A stretch of 64,000 nt of DNA from assembly GCA_938074135.1 (NCBI GenBank), contig CALJFL010000028.1, positions 1-64,000 on the forward strand, given 5' to 3'. Of this stretch, positions 37,377 through 48,059 are shown piece by piece. Under the pieces are notes generated by a model. It worked only from the letters and a program-made list of their open reading frames with translations, had not been told where the DNA came from and did not search any database. The translations under genes and the position numbers were made by a program. Source of the DNA: an uncultured Halieaceae bacterium (lineage in GTDB: Bacteria > Pseudomonadota > Gammaproteobacteria > Pseudomonadales > Halieaceae). The first letter of the stretch is position 1, and each line of letters starts with the position of its first letter.

Positions 37377-38753
37377 CTAGGAGAAAAACCCGAAACCAAC
37401 GGCGAATAATTTTTCCACCGCAGAGATTTTATTGCGATCCACCAGAAACAGGATCACATGATCGTCGGTTGCGACAACGATGTGACTATGGGCGATCAGT
37501 ACCTCTTCGCCGCGCACAATCGCGCCGATGGTAACGCCGTCGGGCAGGCCAATTTCGTCGAGACGCCGGCCCACGACCTTGGAGGAATATGCGTCACCGT
37601 GGGCGATGACCTCGATAGCCTCGGCGGCGCCACGACGCAGGGAATGAACATTGCTGATGTCGCCCCGTCGCACGTGGGTCAGCAAGCTGCCGATGGTGAT
37701 TTGCTGTGGTGATATGGCGATGTCGATCTCATCCCCGACCAGGTCGGCATAGGCCGAGTTGGTGATCAGGGTAATAACTTTTTTAGCCCCCATGCGCTTG
37801 GCCAGCATCGACATCATGATGTTGGACTCGTCGTTGTTGGTCAGCGCGCAGAAGACGTCAGTCGATTCGATATTCTCCTGTGCCAGCAACTGCGGTTCGG
37901 AGGCGCTGCCATTGAGTACGATAGCGTGCTTGAGGCGTTCAGACAGGGTGCGGCAGCGCGGGTAGGATTGCTCGATAACCTTGACCTGATACTCGTTCTC
38001 TATACTCATTGCCAGTGTCGCGCCAATGTTGCCGCCACCGGCGATCATCACCCGCTTGTAGGGTTTGTCGACCTTGCGCATCTCTGACATTACCGCCCTA
38101 AGGTTGCCCTTGGCGGCGATAAAGAAGACCTCGTCGTCGACCTCGACGATGGTGTCCCCCTCGGGGATGATGGGCCTGTCCTGACGGAAAATAGCGGCAA
38201 CGCGGGTATCAACCTTGGGCATGTGGGCCCGGATCTCTCGCAGCTCCTGGCCGATCATGGGTCCACCGTAATAGGCTTTTACCGCGGCGAGTTGCACCTT
38301 GCCATCGGCGAAGTCCAACACCTGCAGCGCTCCGGGGTTGGCAATCAGTCGCCGAATAGCCTGCGTCACCAGCTGCTCTGGTCCGATGATCACATCTACT
38401 GGTATGTTGCCCGGATTGAACAACTGTTCCTGGTGGCCCAGGTAGTTGGGCGAACGAACCCGGGAGATTTTGGTGGGTGTATGGAACAGGGTGTGGGCGA
38501 CCTGGCAGGCCATCATGTTAATTTCATCGCTGTTGGTCACAGCAATCAACATGTCGGCGTCTTCGGCACCGGCCTTGTACAGGGTGTTCGGGTGCGAGGC
38601 GCCGCCAGTGACTGTACCGATATCGAGCCTGTCCTGCAGGGCTTTCAGCTTTTCGTTGTTGGTGTCGACAACGGTGATGTCATTTTGCTCGTTAGCCAGG
38701 TGTTCTGCGAGTGTGCCACCGACCTGACCGGCCCCGAGTATGATGATCTTCAT
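37377..38753 (-). CDS. trkA: Trk system potassium uptake protein TrkA
   Basis: 458 residues. Two tandem RCK modules: dinucleotide folds starting [20 protein letters not shown] at residue 1 and [17 protein letters not shown] near 235, each followed by an RCK-C domain. TrkA is the cytoplasmic nucleotide-binding ring that gates TrkH. It is transcribed with trkH; rsmB lies about 100 bp upstream. Confidence 0.97.
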   Translation of the reverse strand: MKIIILGAGQVGGTLAEHLANEQNDITVVDTNNEKLKALQDRLDIGTVTGGASHPNTLYKAGAEDADMLIAVTNSDEINMMACQVAHTLFHTPTKISRVRSPNYLGHQEQLFNPGNIPVDVIIGPEQLVTQAIRRLIANPGALQVLDFADGKVQLAAVKAYYGGPMIGQELREIRAHMPKVDTRVAAIFRQDRPIIPEGDTIVEVDDEVFFIAAKGNLRAVMSEMRKVDKPYKRVMIAGGGNIGATLAMSIENEYQVKVIEQSYPRCRTLSERLKHAIVLNGSASEPQLLAQENIESTDVFCALTNNDESNIMMSMLAKRMGAKKVITLITNSAYADLVGDEIDIAISPQQITIGSLLTHVRRGDISNVHSLRRGAAEAIEVIAHGDAYSSKVVGRRLDEIGLPDGVTIGAIVRGEEVLIAHSHIVVATDDHVILFLVDRNKISAVEKLFAVGFGFFS

Positions 38754-38851
38754 GGTTCTGCGAACCTTGAGAAATACGTATGCACCTTAAATAATTAGTA
38801 CGCTGATTGTAAGTACTGCAGGCGCGTAATATTGCACAAAGCCACGGCCCC

Positions 38852-40150
38852 TTATCCCGGCGATTTTTGCAGTCGCGAGAAGAACAGACCGTCCGTGCCC
38901 AGTATAGCAGGCAGCAGCTGGCGGCCGGTTGCGGTGGCAGTTCCCCACTCCCCGTCTATGGCCTGCAGGTTGGCGTCATTTGTCTCCGCCAGAAAAGCCT
39001 GCACCAGAGCGTCATTCTCCGGGTGCAATATGGAGCAGGTAACGTAGAGCAGTGTGCCGCCGGGCTTCAGCAGTGGCCACAGCCCCCGCATAATTGCGAT
39101 CTGCTGCTCAGCGAATGACTGGATATCGTCGGCCCTGCGCAACAGCTTGATGTCGGGGTGGCGACGGATTACACCACTGGCGGAACAGGGCGCATCCACC
39201 AAAATACGATCAAAGGTAGCCGCCGTCAGCCGATCGTCCGGTTTGGCGCAGTCCATCGTCAGTAAATGGGCGTCCAGATTCAGTCGCAGCAGATTTTCGC
39301 TCACCCGCTGCAGGCGATCTTGCTCGACATCAGCGGCATAAAGCCCTTTCACCGCCGGTTCCAGTTCGAGGATGTGGCAGGTTTTACCACCAGGGGCTGC
39401 GCAGGCATCGAGTATCTGTTCGCCACTGCGGGCGCCGAGCAGCGGTGCCGCCAGCTGGGCAGCCTCGTCCTGCACGCTGACCAGCCCCTGCTCGAACCCG
39501 GGCAATGTCGCCACATCCTGCGGCTCGTCGAGATAGATTGCCTGCTCGGAAAGCAGCCCCGGCCTTGCCTTGATGCCGCTCTGGGCCAGCTGCGCCAGAT
39601 AGGCCGTCCTGTTGCCGCGTAGCCGGTTTACCCTCAGTACCATAGGTGGCTGGGAATTATTGGCGGCCATGATCTGCGCTGCCTGCTCCGGCCACTGTTG
39701 GTAAATGGCTTTGTGTAGCCAGTTCGGATGCGACGCCCGTTGCGCATCCGTCAATTGTGTTGCCAGGCTTTCGCGCTCACGTAGATAGCGCCGCAGAATC
39801 GCATTGCTCAGGCTTTTTGCCCAGGGTTTTTTCAGAGACCTGGTCGCCTCGACGGTCGCGGCAACGGCGGCGTGGTCGGGAATGCGGGTATCGTCGAGCT
39901 GATACAGCCCGACCAGCAAGAGTCCTTGTATATCGCGGTCCTTGTCCTTCAGCGGTTTTGTCAGTAGCTGTCGCAGCAAGCTTTGTAGCCGATGGTAGTT
40001 GCGCGAGGTGCCGTAGCACAACTGCTGCAACAGGGGACGGTCCCGGGGGGGCACTCGTTCAAGCATGGGTGGCAAGGCCTGGGCCAGCGACTGGCCAGCC
40101 ATAACCTGAGCCAGTACTTTGGCTGCAGCTGCCCGGCAGTCAGTCGCCAT
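38852..40150 (-). CDS. rsmB: 16S rRNA m5C967 methyltransferase RsmB
   Basis: 432 residues from the ATG at 40150; a TTG nine bases earlier is the alternative. The N-terminal NusB-like RNA-binding domain spans about residues 1-140. The SAM-binding fold has DACAAPGGKTCHILELE near 250, and the catalytic cysteines appear in VDAPCSASGVIRRHPD and YVTCSILHPEN. It methylates C967 of 16S rRNA. It belongs to the leftward def-fmt-rsmB cluster common in gammaproteobacteria. Confidence 0.96.
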   Translation of the reverse strand: MATDCRAAAAKVLAQVMAGQSLAQALPPMLERVPPRDRPLLQQLCYGTSRNYHRLQSLLRQLLTKPLKDKDRDIQGLLLVGLYQLDDTRIPDHAAVAATVEATRSLKKPWAKSLSNAILRRYLRERESLATQLTDAQRASHPNWLHKAIYQQWPEQAAQIMAANNSQPPMVLRVNRLRGNRTAYLAQLAQSGIKARPGLLSEQAIYLDEPQDVATLPGFEQGLVSVQDEAAQLAAPLLGARSGEQILDACAAPGGKTCHILELEPAVKGLYAADVEQDRLQRVSENLLRLNLDAHLLTMDCAKPDDRLTAATFDRILVDAPCSASGVIRRHPDIKLLRRADDIQSFAEQQIAIMRGLWPLLKPGGTLLYVTCSILHPENDALVQAFLAETNDANLQAIDGEWGTATATGRQLLPAILGTDGLFFSRLQKSPG

Positions 40151-40155
40151 TGCGG

Positions 40156-41118
40156 TCAATCCGGCTGGTCAAAGCATTGGCCGACGGCAAACTGTTCGCG
40201 CCTGGAGTTGAGGATGGCATCGCTGGGCAGCGGCTTGCCTCCGGGTAACTGCAGTTTTTGAATGAGCAGTTCACCGCGTCCGCAACTTACGGCGATGCCA
40301 TTGCGGCCGGCCGCCACTATTGTCCCTGGCGCTGTTGCAGCAATGGCATTTCCAATCGGGGCGGCGGCCCATATCTTTACCCGCTCGCCGTCCAGCGTGC
40401 TGTAGCACCCGGGGAATGGGTTGAACGCCCGGATACGCCGGTCCAGTTCCTCGGCGGATTTGTGCCAGTCGAGCTGGCCCTCGACCTTCTCGATTTTCTC
40501 CGCATAGGTCGACTGGCTGTCATCTTGTATTGTGGCTCGAGCCTGGTAGTGGGGCAGGTCTGCGAGCACCTGCAACAGTGTTGCGGGGCCCGACTCGGCG
40601 AGGGTCGCAAGCAGGTCAGCGGAGGTGGTACCCGGGCCTATCTGGCACTCGGCTGTGGCCAGCATGGCCCCGGTGTCCAGGCCCGCATCCATTTGCATAA
40701 TGGTGACCCCCGTGAGGGCGTCACCCGCCTCAATGGCGCGCTGAATCGGTGCCGCGCCGCGCCAGCGGGGCAACAGCGATGCATGGACATTGAGGCAGCC
40801 GAGCTTTGGGGTGTCCAGGACGACCTGTGGCAGGATCAGCCCGTAGGCCACTACCACCATCACGTCGGCCCGGTAAGCCGCCAGCACCCCTTGAGCCTCC
40901 TCGTCCCGCAGAGAGGGTGGTTGCTCCACTGGGACATTCGCTGCCTCTGCCAATTGTTTCACCGGGCTGGCCTGCAGCTTTTTGCCCCTGCCTGCCCGGC
41001 GATCCGGTTGCGTGTAGACCGCCACAACCTCGTGTTGGCTGGCTAGCAGAGCTTCCAGGTGACGGGCGGAAAATTCAGGGGTACCTGCGAAGATGATTCG
41101 CAGTGCAGTCGCAGTCAT
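40156..41118 (-). CDS. fmt: Methionyl-tRNA formyltransferase
   Basis: 320 residues. The N-terminal catalytic fold has RIIFAGTPEFSARHLEALLA and the formyl-tetrahydrofolate site LGCLNVHASLLPRWRGAAPI with its Asn/His pair, followed by MQMDAGLDTGAML. A C-terminal OB-like domain binds tRNA. It formylates initiator Met-tRNA. It lies 6 bp after def. Confidence 0.97.
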   Translation of the reverse strand: MTATALRIIFAGTPEFSARHLEALLASQHEVVAVYTQPDRRAGRGKKLQASPVKQLAEAANVPVEQPPSLRDEEAQGVLAAYRADVMVVVAYGLILPQVVLDTPKLGCLNVHASLLPRWRGAAPIQRAIEAGDALTGVTIMQMDAGLDTGAMLATAECQIGPGTTSADLLATLAESGPATLLQVLADLPHYQARATIQDDSQSTYAEKIEKVEGQLDWHKSAEELDRRIRAFNPFPGCYSTLDGERVKIWAAAPIGNAIAATAPGTIVAAGRNGIAVSCGRGELLIQKLQLPGGKPLPSDAILNSRREQFAVGQCFDQPD

Positions 41119-41124
41119 CGCCGG

Positions 41125-41631
41125 TCAGGCTCTCTGCCGTTGTGCTTTTTCGAGCTTCTTGCGAATGCGTTGGCGTTTTAGCGGGGATATATAGTCAACG
41201 AACAGCTTGCCATCCAGGTGATCAATCTCGTGCTGCAGGCAAATAGCCAGCAGCCCCTCCAGCTCCCGGGTAAATGGCTGTCCATCGCGGCCCAGCGCGG
41301 TCACGCTGATTCTTCGCGGTCGATTCACAGTCTCATAGAAGCCGGGCACCGACAGACAGCCCTCGTCATACTCGCCCAGTTCCGGGTCCAGTACAGTGAC
41401 TTCCGGGTTGATGAAAACCAGCGGCTCACTGTGATCTTCACTGACATCTATGACCAGCAGCCGCTGGTGCACATCGACCTGGGTCGCCGCCAACCCGATG
41501 CCGGGCGCCGCATACATGGTCTCCAACATGTCGTCGATGAGGCCTCGCAGGCTGTCATTGACCTCGGCTACCGGTTGGGCCTTTGTGCGCAGGCGTGGGT
41601 CCGGAAATTCCAGTATGTTCAGTACTGCCAT
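41125..41631 (-). CDS. def: Peptide deformylase
   Basis: 168 residues. All three metalloenzyme motifs are present: [10 protein letters not shown] near residue 45, [11 protein letters not shown] near 90 with the metal-binding Cys, and [12 protein letters not shown] near 134 with both metal-binding His residues. It removes the formyl group from nascent proteins. First gene of the leftward def-fmt-rsmB cluster, divergent from the LysM gene. Confidence 0.97.
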   Translation of the reverse strand: MAVLNILEFPDPRLRTKAQPVAEVNDSLRGLIDDMLETMYAAPGIGLAATQVDVHQRLLVIDVSEDHSEPLVFINPEVTVLDPELGEYDEGCLSVPGFYETVNRPRRISVTALGRDGQPFTRELEGLLAICLQHEIDHLDGKLFVDYISPLKRQRIRKKLEKAQRQRA

Positions 41632-41906
41632 TACTCAATTTGCTCGATTTGTTCGTCGGGAATGGCCAAATCTGGCTGCGTGAATTAGTCACATTTGGCT
41701 TGCCAGTGGCCAATCGCCACCGCAAACTAGGTCAAGTATACAACCGCACGCTGGGTACTGCCCAGCGCTGGGGGCGTGGCTTGGCCAAGTGTCAGGCTAC
41801 CGGTGACAGGGGTGGTCATCGCGGTTGGGAAGATAAATGCAGGGAAGCTGCTATGATCATTAAAAGCATTGGGCGGATAATAACAAGTCCACGCAGGGGC
41901 AGAACA
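41632..41906. other. Divergent intergenic region between def and the LysM gene
   Basis: 275 bp that must hold promoters for both directions. I see no repeat, hairpin or gene I would support. AGGGGC at 41895-41900 is the RBS for the LysM gene. Confidence 0.4.
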
Positions 41907-42938
41907 ATGACAAAACGGATACTTTCAACGGGCCTGTTGCTGGCCTCGCTTCTGGTAAGCGGCTGGCTGCAAGCAGCGGTCGAATTGAACGACGATATAC
42001 CGGAGACCTATATCGTCAAGAAGGGCGATACGCTCTGGGGTATATCCGGTATGTACCTGCGCGAGCCCTGGTTGTGGCCGGAGTTATGGGACGTCAACCC
42101 ACAGATCGACAATCCTCACTTGATCTACCCCGGCGACGAATTGTATCTGGTGTGGATCGATGGCCAGCCCCGGCTGCGTTTGCGGCGCGGCCGCGACGTC
42201 AAGCTTGAGCCCAACATGAGGGTCTCTCCCCTCGACCTGGCCATCCCCATTATCCCACTGGATCAGATAGGCGCCTTCCTGCTGCGTCACCGTATTCTGG
42301 GGGCTAACGACCTGAATAACTCAGCCTATGTCGTGGCCGGCGCCCAGGGTCACCTGATCAGTGCCCCCGGCGACCGTATTTTCGGCCGTGGGCCGTTCCC
42401 CGATGGTGAGCGCGCTTATGGCATTTACCGTGCGGGCGATACCTACGTCGATCCGGTGAGCAATGAATTACTGGGTTACCAGGCACAGGATATCGGCAAT
42501 GCCCGCCTGCTGAGCAGTAACCAGGACGAGGTGACCGAACTGGAGATCACCCGTGTTACCGAGGAGGTCCGCATAGCGGATCGCCTGTTGCCCATGGAAG
42601 AGCGGATCATTGACGCCACGTTCCACCCTAGGGCACCTGCAGAGGAAGTCGTTGACGGCTATATGATTGCTGTCGATGGTGGGCTCAGTCAGATAGGCAC
42701 CACCAACATCGTGGTCCTCAATCGCGGCAAGCGTGATGGACTGGAAGTTGGCCACGTATTGGCGATTTACCAGACCGGCGAGTTGGTGGCCGACAAGGTA
42801 GCCGGTAACAACGTTCGCCTCCCGGATGTGCGCGCCGGCCTGCTGATGGTTTTTGAGGCTTTCGAAAAAGCCAGTTACGCCATCGTACTCAAGGCTAATC
42901 GGCCGCTGAAGGTGCTGGATAAAGTCAAGAATCCATAG
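41907..42938 (+). CDS. LysM-domain envelope protein
   Basis: 343 residues from the ATG at 41907 (AGGGGC upstream); longer upstream starts lack a signal peptide. The signal sequence ends near GWLQA. A LysM peptidoglycan-binding domain follows at about 33-85 (YIVKKGDTLWGISGMYLREP, then NPQIDNPHLIYPGDELYLV). The rest is a conserved mixed region. A LysM protein in this place, divergent from def and before dprA, is typical for gammaproteobacteria. It probably acts in cell wall maintenance. Confidence 0.9.
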   Translation: MTKRILSTGLLLASLLVSGWLQAAVELNDDIPETYIVKKGDTLWGISGMYLREPWLWPELWDVNPQIDNPHLIYPGDELYLVWIDGQPRLRLRRGRDVKLEPNMRVSPLDLAIPIIPLDQIGAFLLRHRILGANDLNNSAYVVAGAQGHLISAPGDRIFGRGPFPDGERAYGIYRAGDTYVDPVSNELLGYQAQDIGNARLLSSNQDEVTELEITRVTEEVRIADRLLPMEERIIDATFHPRAPAEEVVDGYMIAVDGGLSQIGTTNIVVLNRGKRDGLEVGHVLAIYQTGELVADKVAGNNVRLPDVRAGLLMVFEAFEKASYAIVLKANRPLKVLDKVKNP

Positions 42939-42944
42939 CTTGTA

Positions 42945-42971
42945 GGGGACGCCACAGGAAGTGGCGCCCCC
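42945..42971 (+). terminator. GC-rich hairpin after the LysM gene
   Basis: GGGGACGCCAC at 42945-42955 pairs with GTGGCGCCCCC at 42961-42971, with one mismatch and a 5-base loop. No T-run follows, so termination is uncertain; it could also stabilise the mRNA end. Confidence 0.4.
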
Positions 42972-43020
42972 GGGGTCCGGCTGCCAAGGCCACCCCCAAC
43001 TCTGAATCGCGTGATCAAGG

Positions 43021-44151
43021 ATGATGGCGATGAACGACCACGACAACGAGCTGTGCCTTGTCTTGCACAGTGTTCCCGGCCTTTCCGACGCCAACTTACT
43101 CGCCCTGTTGCAGCATTTCGGTAGCCCCGCCGCGGTGCTCGCTGCAAATCGCAGTGGCTGGGCGTCTGTGGGGGTGAATTCCGCAGTCAGCAGCGCGCTT
43201 GAAGTGGCCCGGCGCTGCAACGGCCATCCAGCGGCGCCATGGTCGGTGCCCCGCGCCCTTGAGGCCATGCGGTCGGTTGCTGCGAAAGTGTTTGCCATCA
43301 CGCACCCCCACTACCCCGCTCTGCTGCGCACCATCCATGACCCACCTCCCCTGCTTTACTGCCGCGGCGACGCCAAAGCCTGGAGCGCGCCCTGCCTTGC
43401 AATTGTCGGTAGCCGCAAGGCGAGCCCCGCCGGCCTGCGGATGGCGACAGATTTGGCCGCTGCCGCCGCCAGCGCGGGCCTTGCGGTGGTCAGTGGCCTG
43501 GCCCTGGGTATCGATGGGGCAGCACACCGCGGCGCCCTGTCCGGTGGCGGCTCTACATTGGCCGTCATGGCTACCGGCATAGAGCAGACCTATCCGCGTC
43601 GGCATCGGGACCTGGCGGGTGACGTTGCTGGCAGCGGATGCCTGCTGACTGAATTCCCGCCGGGCAGCCCGCCGTTACGAGCCAGTTTCCCCCAACGTAA
43701 CCGCCTGATCAGCGGCCTGTCGCTGGCCACGGTTGTGATCGAGGCGGCCCTGCCCAGTGGCTCCTTGCTCACCGCGGGCTCCGCGTTGGAACAGGGCCGG
43801 GAGGTGTTCGCCGCTCCCTGGAGTATCTTCCATCGCAATGGCCGCGGTTGTCTGCGGCTTATTCGGGACGGCGCTGGTATCGTCGAAAGTATTGAGGATG
43901 TGCTGCTGGAGCTTGGCACCCTGCACCAGCTGCAACTCAATCTGGAAAGTGCGGTCAGTCAGCCACCGGGCAAAGCTGCATTGTCGGCCGGCCAGGCCCG
44001 GTTGCTGGCGCTTTTAGGTGACACGGCTGAGGATCTGGACAGTCTGGTAGCCGCCAGTCAGCTGCCTGTGGCCACGGTACTAGCGGGGCTGTCCTCGCTG
44101 GAGCTGCTGGGCCGCATAGCACGCTCGCCGGGAGGCTATGTGCGCTGTTAG
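43021..44151 (+). CDS. dprA: DNA processing protein DprA/Smf
   Basis: 376 residues. The Rossmann-like DprA core has CLAIVGSRKASPAGLRMATD near 125, VVSGLALGIDGAAHRGAL near 160, FPQRNRLISGLS near 222 and IEAALPSGSLLTA near 240. A C-terminal winged-helix domain is at about 310-375. DprA loads RecA on incoming single-stranded DNA in natural transformation. The ATG at 43021 is followed by further Met codons at 43024 and 43030, so the start may shift by a few codons. Confidence 0.95.
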   Translation: MMAMNDHDNELCLVLHSVPGLSDANLLALLQHFGSPAAVLAANRSGWASVGVNSAVSSALEVARRCNGHPAAPWSVPRALEAMRSVAAKVFAITHPHYPALLRTIHDPPPLLYCRGDAKAWSAPCLAIVGSRKASPAGLRMATDLAAAAASAGLAVVSGLALGIDGAAHRGALSGGGSTLAVMATGIEQTYPRRHRDLAGDVAGSGCLLTEFPPGSPPLRASFPQRNRLISGLSLATVVIEAALPSGSLLTAGSALEQGREVFAAPWSIFHRNGRGCLRLIRDGAGIVESIEDVLLELGTLHQLQLNLESAVSQPPGKAALSAGQARLLALLGDTAEDLDSLVAASQLPVATVLAGLSSLELLGRIARSPGGYVRC

Positions 44152-44257
44152 AGGAACTAAATGCCCGTGGTGGCTTGCCAAGCGGCCAGCAGTTGGTAAA
44201 ATTTCGCGCTCTTTGGCAGCCCGTTTGGGGGTTGCCGCCATCGCTGGGAGAGAATCA

Positions 44258-44761
44258 ATGAGCAAACCCTTTGTCGCCATCGTTATGGGATCAGATTCTG
44301 ACCTCCCGGTAATGGAAAACAGCTTTGCTATCCTGCGCTCATTCGGTATTCCGTTTGAGGCCAGAATTACCTCGGCACATCGCACGCCCGAGGTCACCAA
44401 GGACTATGTAAAGGATGCCGAGGCCAGAGGCTGCGCGGTGTTTATTGCTGCAGCCGGGATGGCGGCGCATCTGGCAGGCGCCGTCTCGGCGGCAACAGTC
44501 AAGCCGGTTATCGGTGTTCCCATGAATGCCTCCCTCGATGGCCTGGATGCCCTGCTTTCCACCGTGCAGATGCCGGCCGGTATTCCGGTGGCGACGGTCG
44601 CCATTGGCAAGGCCGGCGCCAAAAACGCTGCCTACCTGGCGGCCCAGATCCTGTCGGTTGCCGATCCAGCCATGGGCGACAAGCTGCGCGATGAGCGCGC
44701 TGCCAATGGCGAACAGATTGCCGCCAAAGACGCCGCGCTGCAGGCCAGTCTGGAAGGATAG
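44258..44761 (+). CDS. purE: N5-carboxyaminoimidazole ribonucleotide mutase PurE
   Basis: 167 residues from the ATG at 44258 with GGGAGAGA upstream. Motifs: [23 protein letters not shown] with the active-site His, [17 protein letters not shown] and [18 protein letters not shown]. This is the class I pattern, which needs PurK to supply its substrate in purine synthesis. No purK gene lies next to it; tsaC follows instead. Confidence 0.95.
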   Translation: MSKPFVAIVMGSDSDLPVMENSFAILRSFGIPFEARITSAHRTPEVTKDYVKDAEARGCAVFIAAAGMAAHLAGAVSAATVKPVIGVPMNASLDGLDALLSTVQMPAGIPVATVAIGKAGAKNAAYLAAQILSVADPAMGDKLRDERAANGEQIAAKDAALQASLEG

Positions 44762-44766
44762 CCACG

Positions 44767-45318
44767 GTGTCGCAACGGCTGCAGATCGCGCTGGACGCGC
44801 TGACAGCCGGCGGCGTTGTAGCTTGCCCCACAGAAGCGGTCTGGGGCTTGAGCTGTGATCCCGATAATCCCGACGCCGTTGAGCGCTTACTGGCCCTGAA
44901 ACAGCGGCCTGTCGGCAAGGGCCTTATCCTGGTGGCCTCCGACATTGCGCAACTCGATGGCCTGTTGGCAGGCTTGCCAGAGGGCCAGCTCGCACGTCTG
45001 CTGTTGTCCTGGCCGGGCCCGACAACCTGGCTGATCCCCCATCACGGCCGCGTGCCCCCCTGGATCTGTGGCGACCATGACACGGTGGCAGTGCGGGTGA
45101 CCGCGCACCCCGTGATGCGCGCCTTGTGCGAGGCCTGGGGCGGTGCCCTGGTATCCACCTCGGCCAACCCGGGAGGCAGTCAGCCACCGCGGGCGCGGTT
45201 CCAGGTGCAACGCTATTTTGGTGGACAGCTGGATGCCATTCTGCCCGGCGCAGTCGGCGGAGCTGACAGGCCCTCGACCATCCGCGACCTGCTTACCGAC
45301 CAAATTGTTCGCCCCTAG
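44767..45318 (+). CDS. tsaC: Threonylcarbamoyl-AMP synthase TsaC (YrdC/Sua5 family)
   Basis: 183 residues, GTG start 5 bp after purE. The short YrdC-type protein without the Sua5 C-terminal domain. Motifs: GGVVACPTEAVWGLSCDPDN near residue 15, LALKQRPVGKGLILV near 43, WPGPTTWLIP near 82 and LVSTSANPGGSQPP near 128. It makes the intermediate for the t6A modification of tRNAs. The order dprA-purE-tsaC-hemF-aroE is close to that in Pseudomonas relatives. Confidence 0.95.
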   Translation: MSQRLQIALDALTAGGVVACPTEAVWGLSCDPDNPDAVERLLALKQRPVGKGLILVASDIAQLDGLLAGLPEGQLARLLLSWPGPTTWLIPHHGRVPPWICGDHDTVAVRVTAHPVMRALCEAWGGALVSTSANPGGSQPPRARFQVQRYFGGQLDAILPGAVGGADRPSTIRDLLTDQIVRP

Positions 45319-45361
45319 GTCAGATTTGCGGCGTATAATGCCGTCCGATTGCAATCGATAG

Positions 45362-46291
<930 letters not shown>

Positions 46292-46310
46292 CCACTGGGC
46301 GATAGCGCGG

Positions 46311-47147
46311 ATGACAGAGAAAGATAAGTACGCCGTATTTGGCAATCCGGTGAAACACAGCAAGTCGCCCTTGATCCATGCGGCTTTTGCCGAACAGTGC
46401 GGGCAGGCGATTCAGTACCGCGCCGTGCGCGTTGAGCCGGGGGATTTTCAGCGGGCAGCTACAAGCTTTTTCGATCAGGGTGGGCGAGGACTGAACATCA
46501 CCGTGCCCTTTAAGACCGATGCCTTCCGCTTTGCCGACACCCTCAGCGAACGCGCACAACGGGCCGGGGCCGTGAACACCTTATGTCGGCGCGATGATGG
46601 CACCGTATTGGGCGACAATACCGACGGTATCGGGCTGATCAGGGATATGATTGCCAATCTGGGTTGGTCGGTGCAGGCAATGCGGGTGCTGGTGATCGGC
46701 GCCGGAGGCGCGGTTCGGGGCATTCTGGAGCCCCTGTTGCGGGAACGGCCCAAGGAGTTGCTGATCGTCAACCGCACCGCTGAGAAAGCGGCCGCCCTTG
46801 CCGCCGAATTTGCCAGCCTGGGTCGACTGGCGGGCGGTGGTTACGACGCCATCGGCCAGCGTCAGTTCGACCTCGTTATCAATGCTTCCAGCGCCGGCCT
46901 GGCGGGTGAAATGCCCAGCTTACCGGCCACCCTGCTGACCGAACGCAGCTGCTGTTACGACATGGTGTACGGCTCCGAGCCGACAGTATTCATGCGTTGG
47001 GCAGCCCAGGAAGCCGCTTGGGCGGTAGCCGATGGCCTGGGTATGCTGGTCGAGCAGGCAGCGGAATCCTTTTACCTGTGGCGCCAGGTCCGGCCGGAAA
47101 CCCGGCCGGTCATCAACAACCTGCGGGAAATGCTGGCTGCTGCCTGA
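46311..47147 (+). CDS. aroE: Shikimate dehydrogenase (NADP+)
   Basis: 278 residues. Substrate-binding motifs VFGNPVKHSKSPLIHAAF and LNITVPFKTDAF (catalytic Lys), the Rossmann motif VIGAGGAVRGILEPLL near 127, the NADP-binding NRTAEKA near 152 and the CYDMVYGSEPT loop near 215. It reduces 3-dehydroshikimate in aromatic amino-acid synthesis. Probably translated with hemF. Confidence 0.96.
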   Translation: MTEKDKYAVFGNPVKHSKSPLIHAAFAEQCGQAIQYRAVRVEPGDFQRAATSFFDQGGRGLNITVPFKTDAFRFADTLSERAQRAGAVNTLCRRDDGTVLGDNTDGIGLIRDMIANLGWSVQAMRVLVIGAGGAVRGILEPLLRERPKELLIVNRTAEKAAALAAEFASLGRLAGGGYDAIGQRQFDLVINASSAGLAGEMPSLPATLLTERSCCYDMVYGSEPTVFMRWAAQEAAWAVADGLGMLVEQAAESFYLWRQVRPETRPVINNLREMLAAA

Positions 47148-47151
47148 GCGG

Positions 47152-47703
47152 CTACTTATCGGCCAGGTAGCGGTCTTTGAGGGCGGCGTAGTTGGCTGCG
47201 CTATAGCTGAAGTAGTCTTTTTCCTTGTCGCTGAGTGAGCGGATCTGGCGAGCCGGGCTGCCCGCGTAGAGGTAGCCGCTTGCCAGCCGCTTGCCGGGTG
47301 TTACCAATGCCGCGGCGGCGATGACGACCTCGTCTTCAACAACGGCGCCGTCCATTACGATTGCACCCATGCCCACAAGCACACGGTTGCCCACGGTACA
47401 GCCGTGCAGGGTGGCATTGTGTCCGACGGTCACCTCGTCTCCGATCACCAGTGGCCAGCCGTCCGGGTTGTAGGGGCCGGCATGGGTGATATGCAGTACG
47501 CAGCCGTCCTGAATGCTGGTTCTGTTGCCGACCGAGATGCTGTGCATATCGCCCCGAATGGTCGCCTGTGGCCACACTGATACATCGTCACCCAGAGTCA
47601 CTGCACCCAGCACGACTGCGCTGGGATCCACATAGACGCGCTCGCCGAGTTGCGGGAGCTTACCCTCGAAGTGGCGCACGGGATTGGCGCTGTCAGTGGT
47701 CAT
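47152..47703 (-). CDS. Gamma-class carbonic anhydrase family protein (YrdA-like)
   Basis: 183 residues with the left-handed beta-helix hexapeptide pattern (VVLGAVTLGDDVSVWPQATI and on). The metal-ligand histidines are in VLHITHAGP and TVGHNATLHGC. Most YrdA-type members have little proven anhydrase activity, so only family membership is claimed. It converges on aroE with a 4 bp gap. Confidence 0.9.
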   Translation of the reverse strand: MTTDSANPVRHFEGKLPQLGERVYVDPSAVVLGAVTLGDDVSVWPQATIRGDMHSISVGNRTSIQDGCVLHITHAGPYNPDGWPLVIGDEVTVGHNATLHGCTVGNRVLVGMGAIVMDGAVVEDEVVIAAAALVTPGKRLASGYLYAGSPARQIRSLSDKEKDYFSYSAANYAALKDRYLADK

Positions 47704-47791
47704 GGTAGCCCTTAAGTCGTTGCTGATCCTGCTACAATAGCGGTCAGGTCGCGTTCAGGCTAGATCTGGCGTGCGCAAGGGAGTGATATTA

Positions 47792-48046
47792 ATGTCAGAG
47801 ATACCGGCCCCAAGGCGGCGATTTATCGCCGGCGCGGTGTGCCCCCGCTGCAGTGAGATGGATAAAATCGTAGTCAACCTCGACAGCGACACGCGCGAGT
47901 GTGTGGCCTGTGGGTTCAACGAACTGCGCCCCGCTGATAATAACCCGGTGGCAGAGGTGCCGACCCGGGTCAGCAGAGCCGCGGCGCGCCGCACAGAGAC
48001 TCCCGCTGAAGTTGTGACCTTGGTAGACCCCTCCGCTAAAGACTAA
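47792..48046 (+). CDS. YheV-like zinc-ribbon protein (DUF2387)
   Basis: 84 residues from the ATG at 47792; AAGGGAG is 8 bp upstream. A four-cysteine ribbon is visible as CPRCSEMD and, later, CVACGFNE, preceded by the family's RRRFIAGAVCP start. The C-terminal half is polar and probably disordered. The function of the family is unknown; a metal-binding role is inferred. Confidence 0.82.
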   Translation: MSEIPAPRRRFIAGAVCPRCSEMDKIVVNLDSDTRECVACGFNELRPADNNPVAEVPTRVSRAAARRTETPAEVVTLVDPSAKD

Positions 48047-48059
48047 GCTGCGCCAGCGC

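Noticed and set aside
40258..41046. 262-codon plus-strand frame inside fmt
   Set aside because: fmt motifs are complete on the minus strand; this frame is only its shadow.
42468..43301. 277-codon minus-strand frame across the LysM-dprA junction
   Set aside because: It spans two well supported genes in the other direction and crosses the hairpin between them.
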